A stretch of 57,306 nt of DNA from Pseudohalioglobus lutimaris (GTDB taxonomy: Bacteria; Pseudomonadota; Gammaproteobacteria; Pseudomonadales; Halieaceae), in the NCBI RefSeq assembly GCF_002866825.1, contig NZ_PKUS01000016.1, forward strand, positions 1-57,306. Direction: 5' to 3'. Positions 18,167 to 27,122 of the stretch are shown piece by piece. Numbering within the stretch: position 1 is the first letter of the stretch; each line of letters opens with the position of its first letter. Below the pieces are notes generated by a model. The model was not told the DNA's origin, made no database searches, and was given only the letters and a program-made list of their open reading frames with translations. The translations under genes and the position numbers were made by a program.

Positions 18167-19546
18167 GTGAGCCTCTCCGAGCAACTACAGGTGGAGCGCG
18201 AGCAGCGTGTCACCGGGCGTCTTGAGCATATCTCGGCAGCGCTGCAGCCCACGCTGTTTCGGGAGGAGGGCTCGCTGATCAGGATGATCGGTATCAAGCT
18301 TGAAGCGGTGGGTTGCCAGGCGCCTATTGGCAGTCGCTGCAAAATTATCACCGACGAAGGCGCCTCCATGGAGGCCGAGGTAGTCGGGTTTTCCGATGGC
18401 AGCCTGTTCCTGATGCCCGAGGGTAACCTGCGCGGTGTGCGGCTCGGCGCGCGGGTGGTTCCACTCGACAGCGGTGGGGTGGTTGAAGTGGGTGACGGCC
18501 TGTTGGGCCGGGTCATTGACGGGGCCGGAAAACCAATCGACGGCGGGCCCGCCATCAGCTGCCTGCATCACATACCCCTGCGCGGCACGCCCATCAACCC
18601 GCTGGACCGCACGCCCATCAATGAGCCCCTGGATGTGGGGGTGCGAGCCATCAATGCCCTGCTGAGTATGGGTAAAGGGCAGCGTATGGGTTTGTTTGCC
18701 GGTAGCGGCGTGGGCAAGAGTACGCTGCTGGGCATGATGACACGACATACCGAGGCCGATGTGATTGTGGTCAGCCTGGTCGGAGAGCGTGGCCGGGAAG
18801 TGCGTGAATTTGTGGACGAAATTCTCGGGGAGGAAGCGCTGGCGAAAGCTATTGTGGTCGCCACGCCAGCGGACGACTCACCGCTGATGCGTGTGCACGG
18901 GGCCTGGCGCGCTACCGCCATTGCCGAGTATTTCAGTACCCGCGGCAAGAGCGTGCTGCTGCTGATGGACTCGCTGACCCGGGTCGCCCAGGCGCAGCGT
19001 GAAATTGGCCTGGCCGTGGGAGAGCCGCCGGTCTCCAAGGGCTATCCGCCGTCGGTGTTTTCACTGCTCCCGGCCATTGTCGAACGGGCGGGCAACAGTG
19101 CCAGTGGCTCGGTCACGGCGGTTTATACAGTGCTGGTGGAGGGCGGTGACTTTGACGATCCGGTGTCCGACGCATCCAGGGCGATTCTTGACGGTCACAT
19201 TGTCCTCTCCCGCGAGGTGGCCGACTCCGGCCTGTTCCCCGCGATTGACATCGAGCCCTCGGTCAGCCGCCTGATGACCGCAATCGCAGACGGACCGCAG
19301 CAGGAGATGGCGCGTGAGGTAAAGCGCCTGTACGCGCTGTATCAGCAAAACCAGGATCTCATCAATATTGGCGCTTACCAGCAGGGCGCTGACGCCAGCG
19401 TGGACCGGGCGATCATCGCCGCGCCACATATTCGCTCCTTTATCGCCCAGGACGCGGCCGAAAAAATTGATATGTCCGGCAGCCTGCAGGCCCTGCGCGG
19501 GCTGTTTGAGATCTGTTCAGCACCGGTGGCGGATAACGAATCATGA
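18167..19546 (+). CDS. fliI: Flagellum-specific ATPase FliI
   Basis: 459 residues from the GTG at 18167, two bases after the fliH stop; the longer open frame lies within fliH. The ATPase core shows Walker A (FAGSGVGKST, about residue 180), VSLVGERGREVREF and Walker B (SVLLLMDSLTRVAQAQREI). FliI forms the hexameric export ATPase at the base of the type III gate and releases chaperones from cargo. Length and motifs are typical. It overlaps fliJ by four bases. Confidence 0.97.
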   Translation: MSLSEQLQVEREQRVTGRLEHISAALQPTLFREEGSLIRMIGIKLEAVGCQAPIGSRCKIITDEGASMEAEVVGFSDGSLFLMPEGNLRGVRLGARVVPLDSGGVVEVGDGLLGRVIDGAGKPIDGGPAISCLHHIPLRGTPINPLDRTPINEPLDVGVRAINALLSMGKGQRMGLFAGSGVGKSTLLGMMTRHTEADVIVVSLVGERGREVREFVDEILGEEALAKAIVVATPADDSPLMRVHGAWRATAIAEYFSTRGKSVLLLMDSLTRVAQAQREIGLAVGEPPVSKGYPPSVFSLLPAIVERAGNSASGSVTAVYTVLVEGGDFDDPVSDASRAILDGHIVLSREVADSGLFPAIDIEPSVSRLMTAIADGPQQEMAREVKRLYALYQQNQDLINIGAYQQGADASVDRAIIAAPHIRSFIAQDAAEKIDMSGSLQALRGLFEICSAPVADNES

Positions 19547-19998
19547 GTGCAGACAAGCTGAAGAAACTGGCAGTGTTCGCCAAAATGTCGGAGCAGATAT
19601 CGGCGCGTGAACTCTCTGCATCGCACAAGAGCCACCAGGACAAGCTGGAGCAACTAGAGCAGCTGCAGCGTTTTCGCGACGAGTATGAGGCCGCGTTGCG
19701 CGAAAAAGGCCAGAGCGGAATATCGGCTGCACAGATGCAGGATTACCGCATGTTTATCGGTAACCTCAACCAGGCTATCGAGGAGCAGCGGCAGCATGTG
19801 GACAGTTCGGTTGCCGACCTGGCCGACAGTGAAGCGAGTTACCGTTCGCGCTCCCAGCGCAAGCAGGCGCTGGACCACCTGGTGGATCAGCGGCTCAAGG
19901 GAGAGTCGCGAGCGAGGGAGAAGGCGGAACAGAAAGAGTCTGACGACAGGTCCATGGCCAGGTACCGCAGTGACCAGCGGGATGACGCTGGCACGTAA
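19543..19998 (+). CDS. fliJ: Flagellar export chaperone/stalk protein FliJ
   Basis: 151 residues, almost entirely coiled coil (SHKSHQDKLEQLEQLQRFRD, then FIGNLNQAIEEQRQHVDSS). FliJ is the central stalk between the FliI hexamer and FlhA and helps to couple export to the proton motive force. It has the expected size and lies between fliI and fliK; primary sequence is poorly conserved in the family. Confidence 0.92.
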   Translation: MSADKLKKLAVFAKMSEQISARELSASHKSHQDKLEQLEQLQRFRDEYEAALREKGQSGISAAQMQDYRMFIGNLNQAIEEQRQHVDSSVADLADSEASYRSRSQRKQALDHLVDQRLKGESRAREKAEQKESDDRSMARYRSDQRDDAGT

Positions 19999-20046
19999 AT
20001 TGCTATTTATTCATGAATAGAGAGTCTTTCATGAAGGATACGTGCC

Positions 20047-21432
20047 GTGCTTCCAGTAGCCGGAAAACAGTTACTCCCCCTGGTCGGTGGAGGCAGCCAG
20101 ACGCCGGGCGCCGCTGAGCCTGGTACACAGGACGCCGGGAAGGCGTTCGGTGACGTCTACAAAGACGAGGCGCCGCGCGCGGCCCCTGCGCCCGAGTCTT
20201 CGTCCGGACCGGACGGCGAGCGGGGCGGCGGCAAGAATTTGCAGTCCGATGGCGAGAATCTGCCGCCCGCAGGCCAGGCCACAGCCGAGGCAGAAGCAGA
20301 CACACCTGCGCAAACGGACACTGCCGCGGGTGCGGCCTCCGGGCGCGATCAGACCGCACAGGGTGATACCGCCTCTGCGGAAGAGTTGCTGGTATCCACT
20401 ACCGCCAGTCCTGTGCCCACCCCCACACCCTATCAGCCCGCAGTGCAGGACAAGCGACCCGCAGAATCGGCGCCTGATACGGCCTCGGAGCTACAGCCTG
20501 TTCACCCTGCGCTGGGCGCAAACCTGGCAGAGCAGCTTGCTGAGGCGCACGCTGTCGACGACACCGAGGGACGTCTGCCGGGTGCTGTCGCCTCTCCGGT
20601 TGTGGCGCCACCGGCCGCAGCGGTACCGCGACGGATGTTGCAGGCTGGCAAGGCCAGCGACACCACACCGGGGTTGCGCCTTACCGAGCCCGGGTTGCCT
20701 TCGCCGCCTCAAGTACTGCCGCAGGCGGTGTCGCAGCCGGCGGTCGAGGGTCGGCCACTGGCCACGCAGGATCTGCGCTCCCTTCCCGCTGTCGGTATGC
20801 CTAATCTGGCCGACGTTGTTGCCCCCGCTAAGGACGGCAACGGGAGATCGTTTGCCGATCGCATGTTCCCGGACGCTCTGGTACCGCGCATCGCGGATGC
20901 CCCGCAGCCCACTGCCAGCGCGACAGCGTCGCTGTTGGGGCAGCCCCTGTCCGGAGTGATGGCGGAGGGCGCCGGTGAATTACAGCTGGCCCAGCGCGCG
21001 GAGGGCTCGGCGTTGCTGCGCCCCGGTGATCGGGCCTGGAACAGTGAGTTTGCCGGTCGTCTCACGGTGATGGTGAAGAATGGTGTGCAGGAGGCCAGCC
21101 TGCAGCTCCACCCGGCCGACCTGGGGCGCCTGGAGATTCAGATAGCCACCGACGGTGACCAGACCCGCGTGCACTTCCTGGTACAGAATGCGATGGCGCG
21201 TGAAGCCATAGAACAGGCCATGCCGAGGTTGCGTGAAATGCTGGAGCAAAGCGGATTACAACTGGCCCAGAGCGATGTGGCCGACCAGTCACAGTCGCAG
21301 GGTCGTGAGCGGACCTTTGCCGGCGACGATGGGCGTGACGTCTCCAGGCTGGAGGACTCATTGTCCACAGAGGATGTGGTCGGCCCATTGCGGTCAGCGC
21401 AACCGCGCGGCATGATCGATCACTATGTTTGA
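20047..21432 (+). CDS. fliK: Flagellar hook-length control protein FliK
   Basis: 461 residues. The first 300 are Ala/Pro/Gln-rich and low complexity, as expected for the molecular ruler. The C-terminal Flg_hook domain (about 330-420) is recognisable: ASLQLHPADLGRLEIQIATD, then VHFLVQNAMAREAIEQAMPR and LREMLEQSGLQL. FliK measures hook length during export and switches FlhB from hook to filament substrates. The GTG start at 20047 has AAGGA eight bases upstream. A second FliK-like gene occurs at 37368-38489. Confidence 0.93.
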   Translation: MLPVAGKQLLPLVGGGSQTPGAAEPGTQDAGKAFGDVYKDEAPRAAPAPESSSGPDGERGGGKNLQSDGENLPPAGQATAEAEADTPAQTDTAAGAASGRDQTAQGDTASAEELLVSTTASPVPTPTPYQPAVQDKRPAESAPDTASELQPVHPALGANLAEQLAEAHAVDDTEGRLPGAVASPVVAPPAAAVPRRMLQAGKASDTTPGLRLTEPGLPSPPQVLPQAVSQPAVEGRPLATQDLRSLPAVGMPNLADVVAPAKDGNGRSFADRMFPDALVPRIADAPQPTASATASLLGQPLSGVMAEGAGELQLAQRAEGSALLRPGDRAWNSEFAGRLTVMVKNGVQEASLQLHPADLGRLEIQIATDGDQTRVHFLVQNAMAREAIEQAMPRLREMLEQSGLQLAQSDVADQSQSQGRERTFAGDDGRDVSRLEDSLSTEDVVGPLRSAQPRGMIDHYV

Positions 21433-21809
21433 GTCAGGGGCGCTGCACGTCTGATCCGGGCATGCCACGCTCACTGACAGTGCCCCGGCGCTGTAGCGCC
21501 CTGCCGAAAGCGACCGCGAGCCCGAACTGCGCACTGTGCGGGCCTCTCTATTACCCCCCCCCATCATCAGTGGATGGCCGCCAGTCACCCGTCCCTGCTG
21601 GCCCCGGGCTACGTCAATTCTCTGACCTTCTTTCGTGGTGATTCCCTAACCTGTTGATTTTGTGGGAAAAATAATATGGCACGCCTTTTGCTACCCCATG
21701 GTAAGGCAGGTGCTCGCGGGGCGCTGTTGATGTGCTCCGCTACAACCCCCGTCGGTACTGCCCAACACCCCGCAGGGGGCTACCGGAATGAAGCTAAGGA
21801 ATCCAGGCC
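21433..21809 (+). promoter_or_regulatory. Gap between fliK and fliL: C9 tract and leader
   Basis: The 377 bases contain a GGCGC/GCGCC mini-hairpin near 21496-21509, a run of nine C residues at 21554-21562, and the sigma-54 promoter listed separately at 21677. A leader of roughly 105 bases lies between the predicted start and fliL. No gene is supported. Confidence 0.5.
21677..21692 (+). promoter_or_regulatory. Sigma-54 promoter of the fliL-fliA operon
   Basis: TGGCACGCCTTTTGCT matches the consensus TGGCACG-N4-TTGCW at every fixed position, with GG at 21678-21679 and GC at 21690-21691. It lies about 118 bases before fliL and probably drives fliLMNOPQR, flhB, flhA, flhF, fleN and fliA. Confidence 0.93.
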
Positions 21810-22271
21810 ATGAAAAAAGTGATCATAATCTCGGTTGTACTGCTGCTGTTGGTAGGCGGCGGCGCAGCGGCGTACGTGTTTCTGCTCAAGGAAGAACCCG
21901 CGGCGGCCAGTGTCGAAGGCGGTGAAGGCAGCGCACCCCCTGTGGTCGAGGAAAAAGACCCGATCTACTTCGCGCTAAGGCCTGAGTTCGTCGTCAACTA
22001 CGAGCACAAGGGCAGCACCCGCTACCTGCAGCTGAGCATGCAGATCATGGCGCATGAGCAGAGCATCATCGACAAGGTGGAGGCCAACATGCCGGCGGTG
22101 CGCAACACGCTGATCATGCTCTTGTCGGCGAAGGACTTTGACGTGCTGGCCACGCCTGAAGGCAAGGAGGCTTTGCGTGCAGAGGTGCTGGGTGCCGTCA
22201 ATGAGACGGTGAAGTTCCCTGGGCCCGATGGCGTCAAGGAAGTCTATTTCACCGCATTTGTCATGCAGTAG
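21810..22271 (+). CDS. fliL: Flagellar basal-body protein FliL
   Basis: 153 residues with a short cytoplasmic start, one membrane helix (about 4-27, VIIISVVLLLLVGGGAAAYV) and a periplasmic domain (YFALRPEFVVNYEHKGSTRY, ending in VYFTAFVMQ). FliL rings surround the stator units and increase their torque. It heads the sigma-54 operon and is followed by fliM after six bases. Confidence 0.95.
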   Translation: MKKVIIISVVLLLLVGGGAAAYVFLLKEEPAAASVEGGEGSAPPVVEEKDPIYFALRPEFVVNYEHKGSTRYLQLSMQIMAHEQSIIDKVEANMPAVRNTLIMLLSAKDFDVLATPEGKEALRAEVLGAVNETVKFPGPDGVKEVYFTAFVMQ

Positions 22272-22277
22272 CCGTAA

Positions 22278-23264
22278 ATGGAAAGCAGCGACGTACTCAC
22301 AGAGCAAGAGCTCGATGCCCTCATGGACACCATCTCGGATGAGGGTGTCGACGGTGCATCGGGTGCGGCCCTGCGGGATTGCGAGCTGTTCGATTTTGCC
22401 AGCCGCCAGCATATGTTGCTGGCGCAGATGCCGGCGCTGGAGACCCTGACTGAGCGACACGCGGCGGCGCTGGAGCAGATGCTGATGGACGCCTACAAGA
22501 TGCCGGTCAAGGTCGTGCCCGCCAAAGTGGCCATGCTGCCCGCCAGTCAGGCCATGCAGGGGGTGACCGAGCCCGCAGGGATAAACCTGTTCAGCCTCGG
22601 GCCGCTGAACGGTGTGTCCTGTGTGGTGCTGCCCGGTGACTTCCTCTCTTTCCTGGTGGAGAGTTATTTCGGCGGCGTTCCCGGTGCATCCGGTGGTCGT
22701 ACTGCAGGCAAGGAGCTTACGCCGACAGAGCGGCGCATCAACGACGTATTCTGCGGCCGCTTTCTGGACTGCCTGCAGACTGTATGGAAAGACAAGGTGG
22801 CGCTGACGCCGTTGGTGCACAGCGTTGAGCAGAGCCCCGAGCACATGCGTATCGGCTCGGAGGACGATCTGATTCTGCGCTTCTCCTTCGCGGTAACCGC
22901 CCTGGAATGCGAGTTTTCCATCGACTGGTGTATGCCGTATGCCACCCTGGAACCCCTGCGGGCGCGCCTTGGTGTGCTGCCTCCGGAGGTGCGCCCGCAA
23001 GCCAGCGCAGACTGGGAGCGTCACTTCCGCACTGCGCTGGGGTCCGTGAGCCTGGAAATTACCGGCGCGTTTTTTACCCGCACGGTCAGCATTGCCGACG
23101 TGCTGACCTACAGAGAAGGGGCAATCGTCCCGATCCAGATGCCGGACGAAGTAACCGTATTGATCGAAGGCGTGCCGTTCTCAATGGGCGAGCACGGCGT
23201 TATCAATGGCAAGAAGTCGATAAAGATAAAAGACCTTATTCAACAGGGTGGCAATGCTGCCTAG
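22278..23264 (+). CDS. fliM: Motor switch protein FliM
   Basis: 328 residues. The N-terminal peptide LTEQELDALMDTI corresponds to the CheY-binding segment (usually LSQxEIDALL), so the output end of chemotaxis is retained. The middle domain has PAGINLFSLGPLNGVSCVVL and the C-terminal SpoA domain contains VPIQMPDEVTVLIEGVPFSM. FliM forms the C ring with FliG and FliN and changes rotation direction. The middle domain motif GGxG is represented by SYFGGVPGASGG. Confidence 0.96.
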   Translation: MESSDVLTEQELDALMDTISDEGVDGASGAALRDCELFDFASRQHMLLAQMPALETLTERHAAALEQMLMDAYKMPVKVVPAKVAMLPASQAMQGVTEPAGINLFSLGPLNGVSCVVLPGDFLSFLVESYFGGVPGASGGRTAGKELTPTERRINDVFCGRFLDCLQTVWKDKVALTPLVHSVEQSPEHMRIGSEDDLILRFSFAVTALECEFSIDWCMPYATLEPLRARLGVLPPEVRPQASADWERHFRTALGSVSLEITGAFFTRTVSIADVLTYREGAIVPIQMPDEVTVLIEGVPFSMGEHGVINGKKSIKIKDLIQQGGNAA

Positions 23265-23283
23265 TGCCTTTTGGGGGTGATAT

Positions 23284-23715
23284 ATGGCTGAAGAAGAGAA
23301 CGCACCGCTGAGCCAGATGCTGGAGCAGGCCGTTGAGGGTGATGCAGCGCAGGCCGTCGATGCGCCCGCCGCCGCTGTGGCCGGCAATCCGGTGGCCGGC
23401 AATCCGGTGGCCGGCAGTCCGGTGGCCGGTGCCGCGGCAACAGAAGGAGGTGCGGAGATCAACCTCGACGCGCTGCTTGATGTGCCGGTGACGCTGTCGG
23501 TAGAGATAGGGCGCAACCGGCTGCCCATCAAGGAACTGCTGCGGCTCAACCAGGGAGCGGTAGTCGAGTTGGACCGTGAGGTAAACCAGCCCCTGGACCT
23601 GTTGGTTAACGGAACCCTGATGGCCCGTGGCGAGGTGGTGGTTGTGGACGGTCAGTTTGGTTTGCGGCTGGTGGATATTGTCAGTCCCTCTGAACGCCTC
23701 AATGGATTGAAGTGA
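23284..23715 (+). CDS. fliN: Motor switch protein FliN
   Basis: 143 residues. The C-terminal SpoA domain (about 55-140) is intact: INLDALLDVPVTLSVEIGRN, then LPIKELLRLNQGAVVELDRE and VVVDGQFGLRLVDIVSPSER. FliN forms the bottom of the C ring and docks FliH for export. The N-terminal extension contains three tandem 15-bp repeats (23383-23427) that encode a P-V-A-G-N/S pattern, a short low-complexity linker. It overlaps fliO by four bases. Confidence 0.96.
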   Translation: MAEEENAPLSQMLEQAVEGDAAQAVDAPAAAVAGNPVAGNPVAGSPVAGAAATEGGAEINLDALLDVPVTLSVEIGRNRLPIKELLRLNQGAVVELDREVNQPLDLLVNGTLMARGEVVVVDGQFGLRLVDIVSPSERLNGLK

Positions 23716-24161
23716 AGCCGGTCATCAACGTGAAGTCCCTCGCAGCCGCCTGCTCATGCGTGATTGCCTTGCCGTGGTGCGCGCAGTCTGCGCTGGCTGC
23801 GGGTGTGGGCCAGAAATCCCATGACATTCTCAGTACGCAATACCTGTTGCAGGTGATGGGCTCATTGTTATTGGTGCTGGCGGCAGTGTTTGTGCTGGCA
23901 CTGGTTTTAAAGCGTTTTAACGCCGTACCCGGCAGTGGCGAAAAACAGATACAGGTGCTGGCATCCACCCGGCTGGGCGGACGCGAGAAGCTGATGCTGG
24001 TGCGGGTGGTGGATCAGTTGCTGGTGTTGGGTGTTGCGCCGGGTAACCTGCGCACGCTGCATACGTTTTCCGGCGACATTGATGATCACGGCGGTAAGTC
24101 AGCAGATGAAGGCTTCGCGGCGTTGCTCAAGGCGGCCAACAGCGGCGGGAGTAAGTCATGA
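23712..24161 (+). CDS. fliO: Flagellar export gate protein FliO
   Basis: 149 residues. An N-terminal signal-like segment (about 6-30) is followed by a membrane helix (about 48-70, LLQVMGSLLLVLAAVFVLAL) and a cytoplasmic SH3-like part (KQIQVLASTRLGGREKLMLV, then LLVLGVAPGNLRTLHTF). FliO is a transmembrane assembly factor for the FliP ring. The GTG start overlaps the fliN stop, and the stop overlaps fliP by ATGA. Confidence 0.92.
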   Translation: MKPVINVKSLAAACSCVIALPWCAQSALAAGVGQKSHDILSTQYLLQVMGSLLLVLAAVFVLALVLKRFNAVPGSGEKQIQVLASTRLGGREKLMLVRVVDQLLVLGVAPGNLRTLHTFSGDIDDHGGKSADEGFAALLKAANSGGSKS

Positions 24162-24901
24162 GGTACGCTTCCGCCCTGCTCGGCCTGGCGCTGGTGCTGC
24201 TGCCGGGCATGGTGTCGGCGCAAACCGCTATACCGCTGTTGAGCGTGGAGCCCACCAGCGACGGCGGCGCCAGCTACTCGGTCAGTTTGCAGGTGTTGCT
24301 GCTGATGACGGCGCTCACGCTGTTGCCGGCTGCATTGCTGGCCATGACGTCCTTCACCCGGGTGATTGTTGTGCTGGCCATATTGCGCCAGGCACTGGGC
24401 ACGGCCCAGACGCCCTCTAACCAGATATTGTTGGGCCTGGCACTGTTCCTCAGCCTGTTCATCATGGCGCCGGTACTGGAAAAAGCCTACAGCGAGTCGC
24501 TGCTTCCGTATATGGAGGGCGAGATCGGCTTCGAAGCGGCGCTGGAAAAGGCCAAGTTGCCTTTTCGCGATTTCATGCTCAACCAGACGCGCGAAGCAGA
24601 TCTGATGATGTTTGCCGACCTGGGTGGCTACGACGCCTTCCAGGACGAGGACGACGTACCCATGAAGGTGTTGCTGCCGTCCTTTGTGACCAGTGAATTG
24701 AAAACGGCGTTCCAGATAGGGTTCCTGATATTTATTCCCTTCCTGGTGATCGACCTGGTGGTGGCCAGTGTGTTGATGTCCATGGGCATGATGATGCTTT
24801 CGCCCATGCTGATTTCGCTGCCCTTCAAGCTGATGCTGTTCGTGCTTATTGATGGCTGGTCGCTGATCGTAGGCACCCTGGCCAGCAGCTTCGTGACGTA
24901 G
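24158..24901 (+). CDS. fliP: Flagellar export gate protein FliP
   Basis: 247 residues with a cleavable signal peptide (ALLGLALVLLPGMVSAQ) and four membrane segments. Family motifs: LLMTALTLLPAALLAMTSFT, then RVIVVLAILRQALGTAQTPS and FLIFIPFLVIDLVVASVLMS. FliP forms the pentameric core of the type III export gate with FliQ and FliR. fliQ follows after ten bases. Confidence 0.97.
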   Translation: MRYASALLGLALVLLPGMVSAQTAIPLLSVEPTSDGGASYSVSLQVLLLMTALTLLPAALLAMTSFTRVIVVLAILRQALGTAQTPSNQILLGLALFLSLFIMAPVLEKAYSESLLPYMEGEIGFEAALEKAKLPFRDFMLNQTREADLMMFADLGGYDAFQDEDDVPMKVLLPSFVTSELKTAFQIGFLIFIPFLVIDLVVASVLMSMGMMMLSPMLISLPFKLMLFVLIDGWSLIVGTLASSFVT

Positions 24902-24911
24902 GGGCGCGCCG

Positions 24912-25181
24912 GTGAATCCTGAAGCTGTTCTGGATATTGGTAGGGAAGCGCTCTACATCACCATGTTGCTGGCAGGCCCGTTATTACTCTCGGCGCTCGC
25001 TGTGGGTCTGCTGATCGGCGTTTTCCAGGCCGCCACGCAAATCCAGGAAATGACTCTCAGTTTCATTCCCAAGCTTATCGCCCTGGTTTTTGCCTTGCTG
25101 CTTGCGGGTCCGTGGATGCTGCACGTGGTTGTGGATTACACCCGCAACCTGTTTGCCGCCATTCCGGGGCTGATCGGATGA
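24912..25181 (+). CDS. fliQ: Flagellar export gate protein FliQ
   Basis: 89 residues with two membrane helices. The pattern MLLAGPLLLSALAVGLLIGV followed by FQAATQIQEMTLSFIPKLIA is diagnostic for FliQ. It contributes to the helical FliPQR gate in the inner membrane. The start is GTG at 24912. Confidence 0.97.
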   Translation: MNPEAVLDIGREALYITMLLAGPLLLSALAVGLLIGVFQAATQIQEMTLSFIPKLIALVFALLLAGPWMLHVVVDYTRNLFAAIPGLIG

Positions 25182-25188
25182 CGCGCCC

Positions 25189-25956
25189 ATGTTTACAGAC
25201 GTAGAGCTGCTGTCGTGGATCGAGCGCTTCTTCTGGCCGTTTCTGCGCCTCTCCGCCTTGTTTCTCGCCGCGCCGATCTTCAGTGCCGGTGGCCTTCCCG
25301 TACGCGTGCGCATAGTGCTGGCAGCGCTGTTGGCAGTTCTGGTTGCGCCCGCACTGCCGGCGCCGCCAACCATCGACCCGTTGTCGTCCGCCGGCGCGGT
25401 GGTCGCCGCACAGCAGGTATTCGTGGGGCTTGCCATGGGCTTTCTCATGCAGATGGTGTTTGCGGCAGCGGTGGTCGCAGGGCAATCGCTGGCCATGACC
25501 ATGGGCCTGGGTTTTGCCATGTCGGTCGACCCGCAGAACGGTGTGCAGGTGCCGGTGCTCAGTCAGTTCTACGTGATTATGTCCACACTGATCTTCCTTG
25601 CCGTGGACGGCCACCTGGTGCTGATACAGGCACTGGTGCAGAGCTTCACCCTGTTCCCCGTGGGCGATCCCCTGCTGATGGGGCAGACCGCAATGAACGT
25701 GGTGTACTGGGGCAGCCAGTTGTTTGCCAGCGCGCTGCTGCTGGCGCTGCCGGCGCTTACCGCGATCCTGCTGATCAACCTCGCCTTCGGCGTGATCACC
25801 CGCGCCTCGCCCCAGCTGAATATCTTTGCTGTCGGTTTCCCGGTGACAATTCTTGCCGGTTTCATTTTCATCTTTCTGTCGCTGCCCGTGGCTTTCTCGC
25901 TGTTCATAGAACTGTTCGACGAAAGCCTGGCGCAGACGTTGCAGCTGTTCAGGTAG
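25189..25956 (+). CDS. fliR: Flagellar export gate protein FliR
   Basis: 255 residues with about six hydrophobic segments. Family motifs include FFWPFLRLSALFLAAPIFSA near the N-terminus, QQVFVGLAMGFLMQMVFAAA in the middle, and LPALTAILLINLAFGVITRA towards the end. FliR completes the FliPQR gate. It lies seven bases after fliQ and eight before flhB. Confidence 0.97.
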   Translation: MFTDVELLSWIERFFWPFLRLSALFLAAPIFSAGGLPVRVRIVLAALLAVLVAPALPAPPTIDPLSSAGAVVAAQQVFVGLAMGFLMQMVFAAAVVAGQSLAMTMGLGFAMSVDPQNGVQVPVLSQFYVIMSTLIFLAVDGHLVLIQALVQSFTLFPVGDPLLMGQTAMNVVYWGSQLFASALLLALPALTAILLINLAFGVITRASPQLNIFAVGFPVTILAGFIFIFLSLPVAFSLFIELFDESLAQTLQLFR

Positions 25957-25964
25957 GGTATTGA

Positions 25965-27122
25965 ATGGCAGACGAGAATAGCAGCGCACAGGAAAAAACA
26001 GAGCAGCCAACGCCGAAACGCAAACAGGATTCGCGTAAAAAAGGCCAGGTGGCACGCTCGCGCGAGCTCAATACCATGCTCTCGCTGCTTTCCGGAGCAC
26101 TGGCCCTGGCCCTGCTGGGCGGCTCCATGGCGGACGACTTCGCGCAGCTGTTTGCCGCGTCGCTGACCATCGACCAGAACATGGTTTACGCGCAGGAGCA
26201 GATTGTCGCGCGCCTGATGGAAGTGATCGTTGCCGCTATTCTGATTCTCACGCCGTTCTTCCTGATCGCCATTGCCGGGTCGCTGCTGGGTCCCATGCTG
26301 ATGGGTGGCTGGGTGTTCACCCTGTCCAATGCCGCCTTCAAGCTGGAGAAGCTCAGCCCGCTGAAGGGCCTGAAAAAGATCTTTTCCCCGACGGGGCTGA
26401 TGGAACTGGTCAAGACGCTGCTCAAGTTTGTATTCCTCAGCACCGCCGCCGCATTGCTGTTCATGGCCATGGTCGACGATATCCTGGTGCTCAGCAAACA
26501 CGCGCCCGACGCTGCGGCGATGGCGTCATCCTCCATGCTCACCTGGGGTCTGGTAATTCTCAGCCTGACCATGGGGGTGATCGCGTCCTTCGATGTACCG
26601 TTTTCGCTTTGGAATCACAACAAGCAGCTGAAAATGACGCGCAAGGAAGTGCAGGACGAGATGAAGGAGACTGACGGTCGTCCGGAAGTGAAGAGCCGCA
26701 TAAAGGCCCTGCAGCGGGAGATTGCCCAGGGCAGGATGATGCAGGACATACCTGCGGCAGACGTGGTGATCACCAACCCTACGCATTTTGCTGTCGCCAT
26801 TCGCTACGACGAAGCGGCGGGCTCCGCCCCGCGGGTGGTCGCCAAGGGTCGCGACCTCATCGCCCTGAAAATCCGCGCCATTGCCACCGAGCACAACGTG
26901 GCCAGCTATGAGTTCCCGCCGTTGGCCCGCGCGCTGTATGCCACCACCGACATCGGCGACGAAATTCCCCGCAACCTCTACCTGGCGGTAGCGAAAGTGC
27001 TGGCCTACATCTATCAGCTGAAGGCCAGTGGCAGCGATACGCATCTGGAAAAACCGGGCAATGATGCGGTGCCTGAGGAATACCGCGATCTGTATCGGGA
27101 GGATTTAAATGGCGACGAGTGA
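25965..27122 (+). CDS. flhB: Export gate switch protein FlhB
   Basis: 385 residues. The N-terminal membrane domain begins with the typical EKTEQPTPKRKQDSRKKGQV. The C-terminal cytoplasmic domain contains the self-cleavage motif NPTH (in VVITNPTHFAVAIRYDE, about residue 268) and ends with IPRNLYLAVAKVLAYIYQL. FlhB auto-cleaves at N-P and changes export specificity from hook to filament proteins when FliK signals. It overlaps flhA by 14 bases. Confidence 0.97.
   Translation: MADENSSAQEKTEQPTPKRKQDSRKKGQVARSRELNTMLSLLSGALALALLGGSMADDFAQLFAASLTIDQNMVYAQEQIVARLMEVIVAAILILTPFFLIAIAGSLLGPMLMGGWVFTLSNAAFKLEKLSPLKGLKKIFSPTGLMELVKTLLKFVFLSTAAALLFMAMVDDILVLSKHAPDAAAMASSSMLTWGLVILSLTMGVIASFDVPFSLWNHNKQLKMTRKEVQDEMKETDGRPEVKSRIKALQREIAQGRMMQDIPAADVVITNPTHFAVAIRYDEAAGSAPRVVAKGRDLIALKIRAIATEHNVASYEFPPLARALYATTDIGDEIPRNLYLAVAKVLAYIYQLKASGSDTHLEKPGNDAVPEEYRDLYREDLNGDE

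Noticed and set aside
21975-23024. 349-codon minus-strand frame opposite fliL and fliM
   Set aside because: Both plus-strand genes are well conserved; the antisense product has no recognisable domain.
25075-26055. 326-codon minus-strand frame opposite fliR and flhB
   Set aside because: Highly Gln/His/Arg-rich shadow of membrane-protein coding sequence.
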